Source: Thermodesulfovibrio sp. 3462-1 (GTDB lineage Bacteria > Nitrospirota > Thermodesulfovibrionia > Thermodesulfovibrionales > Thermodesulfovibrionaceae). Taken from it: a stretch of DNA of 64,000 nucleotides. The stretch lies in assembly GCF_040451425.1 (NCBI RefSeq), contig NZ_CP144374.1, positions 62,001 through 126,000 of the forward strand, given 5' to 3'. The translations under genes were made by a program, and so were the position numbers. The notes below the pieces were generated by a model, which was not told the origin of the DNA, did no database searches, and was given only the letters and a program-made list of their open reading frames with translations. Shown here in pieces: positions 62,517 to 64,000 of this stretch. How positions within the stretch are numbered: the stretch's first letter is position 1; each line of letters opens with the position of its first letter.

Positions 62517-64000
62517 AATTGTTTTTAAAGTTCTTTTTGCAATAATTTTATTTATATCCATGTTCAGACTTGGTTCTGTAACACTTTTTGATGTTGATGA
62601 AGCAGTGTTTGCTCAGGCAACAAAAGAAATGCTTCAGAGCGGAAACTGGATAACTCCTAAATACAATGGTGAACCAAGATATGACAAACCAATTCTTTTT
62701 TACTGGTTGATGGCTTTTTCTTATAACATATTCGGAATTAATGAATTTGCTGCAAGATTTCCTTCAGCTTTATCTGGATTTACTTTGTGTATTGTTCTTT
62801 ATTTTTTCTTAAGTATATTGAAAGATGACAAACAGGCTTTTTATGCTCTTGTGTCTTTTGCTTTTTCTCTTTATTACTTTGTTTACACTCATGCAGCAGT
62901 GACAGATATGGTTTTAACTTTGTTTATCAGTCTGACTCTTATGTGTTTTTATCTCTCTGTTCACAGGAATAAAAATTTTATTTACGGATTTTATATTTTT
63001 TCTGCCCTTGCTTTTCTTACAAAAGGATTAATTGGCATAGTTTTTCCCCTCGGTATCGCTTCAGTTTATTTATGCATTAAAAAGAGCTTTAAAGGATTAA
63101 AGGAGCTTTACAACTTTCGTGCGATTTTGCTTTTTCTTTTAATATCAATGCCGTGGTACGTTGCTCAAATCCTGATAAATGGTAAAGAATTTATTGAGCA
63201 ATTTTTTATAAAGCATCATTTTATGCGGTACACTGGAGTTATATCCGGACATAGAGGCCCGATTTATTATTTTGTACCTGTTTTAATAATCGGAATGTTT
63301 CCCTGGATTTCTTTTGTTATAAAGGCTTTTAAAAATTTAAAAAAAGACAGTCTTGTGCAGTTTTCTTTAGTTTGGTCAGGTTTTATCTTTTTATTTTTTT
63401 CCTTTTCAACAACAAAACTTCCAAATTATATTTTGCCTGCTGTTCCTGCTTTCTCAATATTAATTTCCTGTGGTATGATTGAGATTGATAAAAATTTTTC
63501 AAAAATCTCTTATATTTTTTGTGTAATTTTTTCAATTTTAATTGCTGTTTTGTTAGTCGTAGCAAAAACAAAGGTGATGAACATTTTGCCTTATTTTAAT
63601 ATGAGCTGGTTTACTATACTGATATTGATAATGAGCTTATTTACCATAATAAGCATCTATGCATTATTAACAAGGAAAAAAGTATTTATGTTATTCGCAG
63701 GCTTGAGTTTCAGTTTAATTTTAGCTACTTCAATAAAAGTTTTGCCTGCCATAAATGAATATATGCAGGGAACGCTTTATAAATATAGTATTTATGCTAA
63801 ACAGATTCTACAGAAAAATGATATTTTAATTACATACAAAATAAACAAGCCAAGTATTTCTTTTTATTCAGACAGAAAAATACTGAAGATTGACTCTGAA
63901 AAAGAACTGATTGAAAAAATTAAAGACACTTTACAGCAAAAACTAAGAATAGTTGTAATATCTCAAGTTAAAGATGTAGAATTTTTAAAAAGCACTGGAT
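62509..64000 (+). CDS. ArnT/PMT-type glycosyltransferase, incomplete at the right edge
   Basis: The frame stays open from ATG 62509 to the end of the window (497 residues seen). It begins with a membrane helix, then [20 protein letters not shown] and [19 protein letters not shown]. These are the DE and YDKP motifs of the PMT/ArnT family of lipid-linked sugar transferases. About ten hydrophobic segments follow, including [13 protein letters not shown] and [16 protein letters not shown]. It probably transfers a sugar to lipid A or another lipid or glycan. It overlaps glgB by 8 nt. Confidence 0.85.
   Translation, partial: MNKIVFKVLFAIILFISMFRLGSVTLFDVDEAVFAQATKEMLQSGNWITPKYNGEPRYDKPILFYWLMAFSYNIFGINEFAARFPSALSGFTLCIVLYFFLSILKDDKQAFYALVSFAFSLYYFVYTHAAVTDMVLTLFISLTLMCFYLSVHRNKNFIYGFYIFSALAFLTKGLIGIVFPLGIASVYLCIKKSFKGLKELYNFRAILLFLLISMPWYVAQILINGKEFIEQFFIKHHFMRYTGVISGHRGPIYYFVPVLIIGMFPWISFVIKAFKNLKKDSLVQFSLVWSGFIFLFFSFSTTKLPNYILPAVPAFSILISCGMIEIDKNFSKISYIFCVIFSILIAVLLVVAKTKVMNILPYFNMSWFTILILIMSLFTIISIYALLTRKKVFMLFAGLSFSLILATSIKVLPAINEYMQGTLYKYSIYAKQILQKNDILITYKINKPSISFYSDRKILKIDSEKELIEKIKDTLQQKLRIVVISQVKDVEFLKSTG

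Overview
The window looks like chromosomal DNA of a thermophilic, anaerobic member of the Nitrospirota, most likely a Thermodesulfovibrio-type bacterium. This is an inference from the AT-rich base composition, the very compact gene packing and the combination of families present (WD40-caspase protein, SelB, rfaE1, NtrC-type regulators, ADP-forming acyl-CoA synthetase/GNAT fusion). No rRNA is present, so the genus is not proven.

Layout. 1-5.3 kb: end of a UPF0175/PIN toxin-antitoxin pair, then a DUF4384 secreted protein, a four-helix-bundle (S23/IVP-like) gene and a WD40-caspase, with three arrays of GTTCAA/TTGAAC repeats between them. 5.3-7.9 kb: pstCAB phosphate importer behind a 7-4-7 Pho-box-like direct repeat. 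7.9-13.8 kb: a minus-strand operon (yggS, proC, yggT, divIVA-like, hisS, rfaE1, a PP-loop thiouridylase-like gene, a lipoprotein). 13.8-17.1 kb: an NtrB/NtrC-type two-component pair and a small secreted protein with a possible sigma-54 promoter. 17.2-24 kb: membrane proteins, an MFS transporter, Kup, MscS, XerD, an RNase H-fold nuclease and DUF202. 24.2-28.2 kb: phoR-phoB, aroB, aroK and a thermonuclease-like lipoprotein. The Pho regulators may act on the pst promoter in the same window.

28.3-36.0 kb: a 7.7-kb integrative element in a tRNA-Ala(CGC) gene, bounded by identical 77-bp repeats. It encodes a tyrosine integrase, an excisionase-like HTH protein, a primase-helicase, a tandem AbrB-like protein, an iteron-like inverted-repeat region, several unrecognised zinc-binding proteins, and two exported proteins as apparent cargo. 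No capsid, terminase, relaxase or transfer gene is visible. ACTTCACA repeats lie at both ends and behind the excisionase gene. This is the best candidate for an undescribed system in the window.

36.1-64 kb: core chromosome. A long minus-strand run includes surA-like, cdaA, cdaR, glmM, comEC, hisH, selB, htrA, a PIN-TRAM gene and an ispDF fusion. A plus-strand run includes fmdB-like, gyrA, an acyl-CoA synthetase/GNAT fusion, a sigma-54 activator whose receiver phospho-acceptor position is Glu, a cNMP-CBS-DUF294 protein, a radical SAM protein, comM/yifB, an internally deleted antiporter remnant, glgB and an ArnT-like glycosyltransferase that runs off the end. Several genes have a TATAAT box so close to the ATG that their mRNAs would be leaderless or nearly so.
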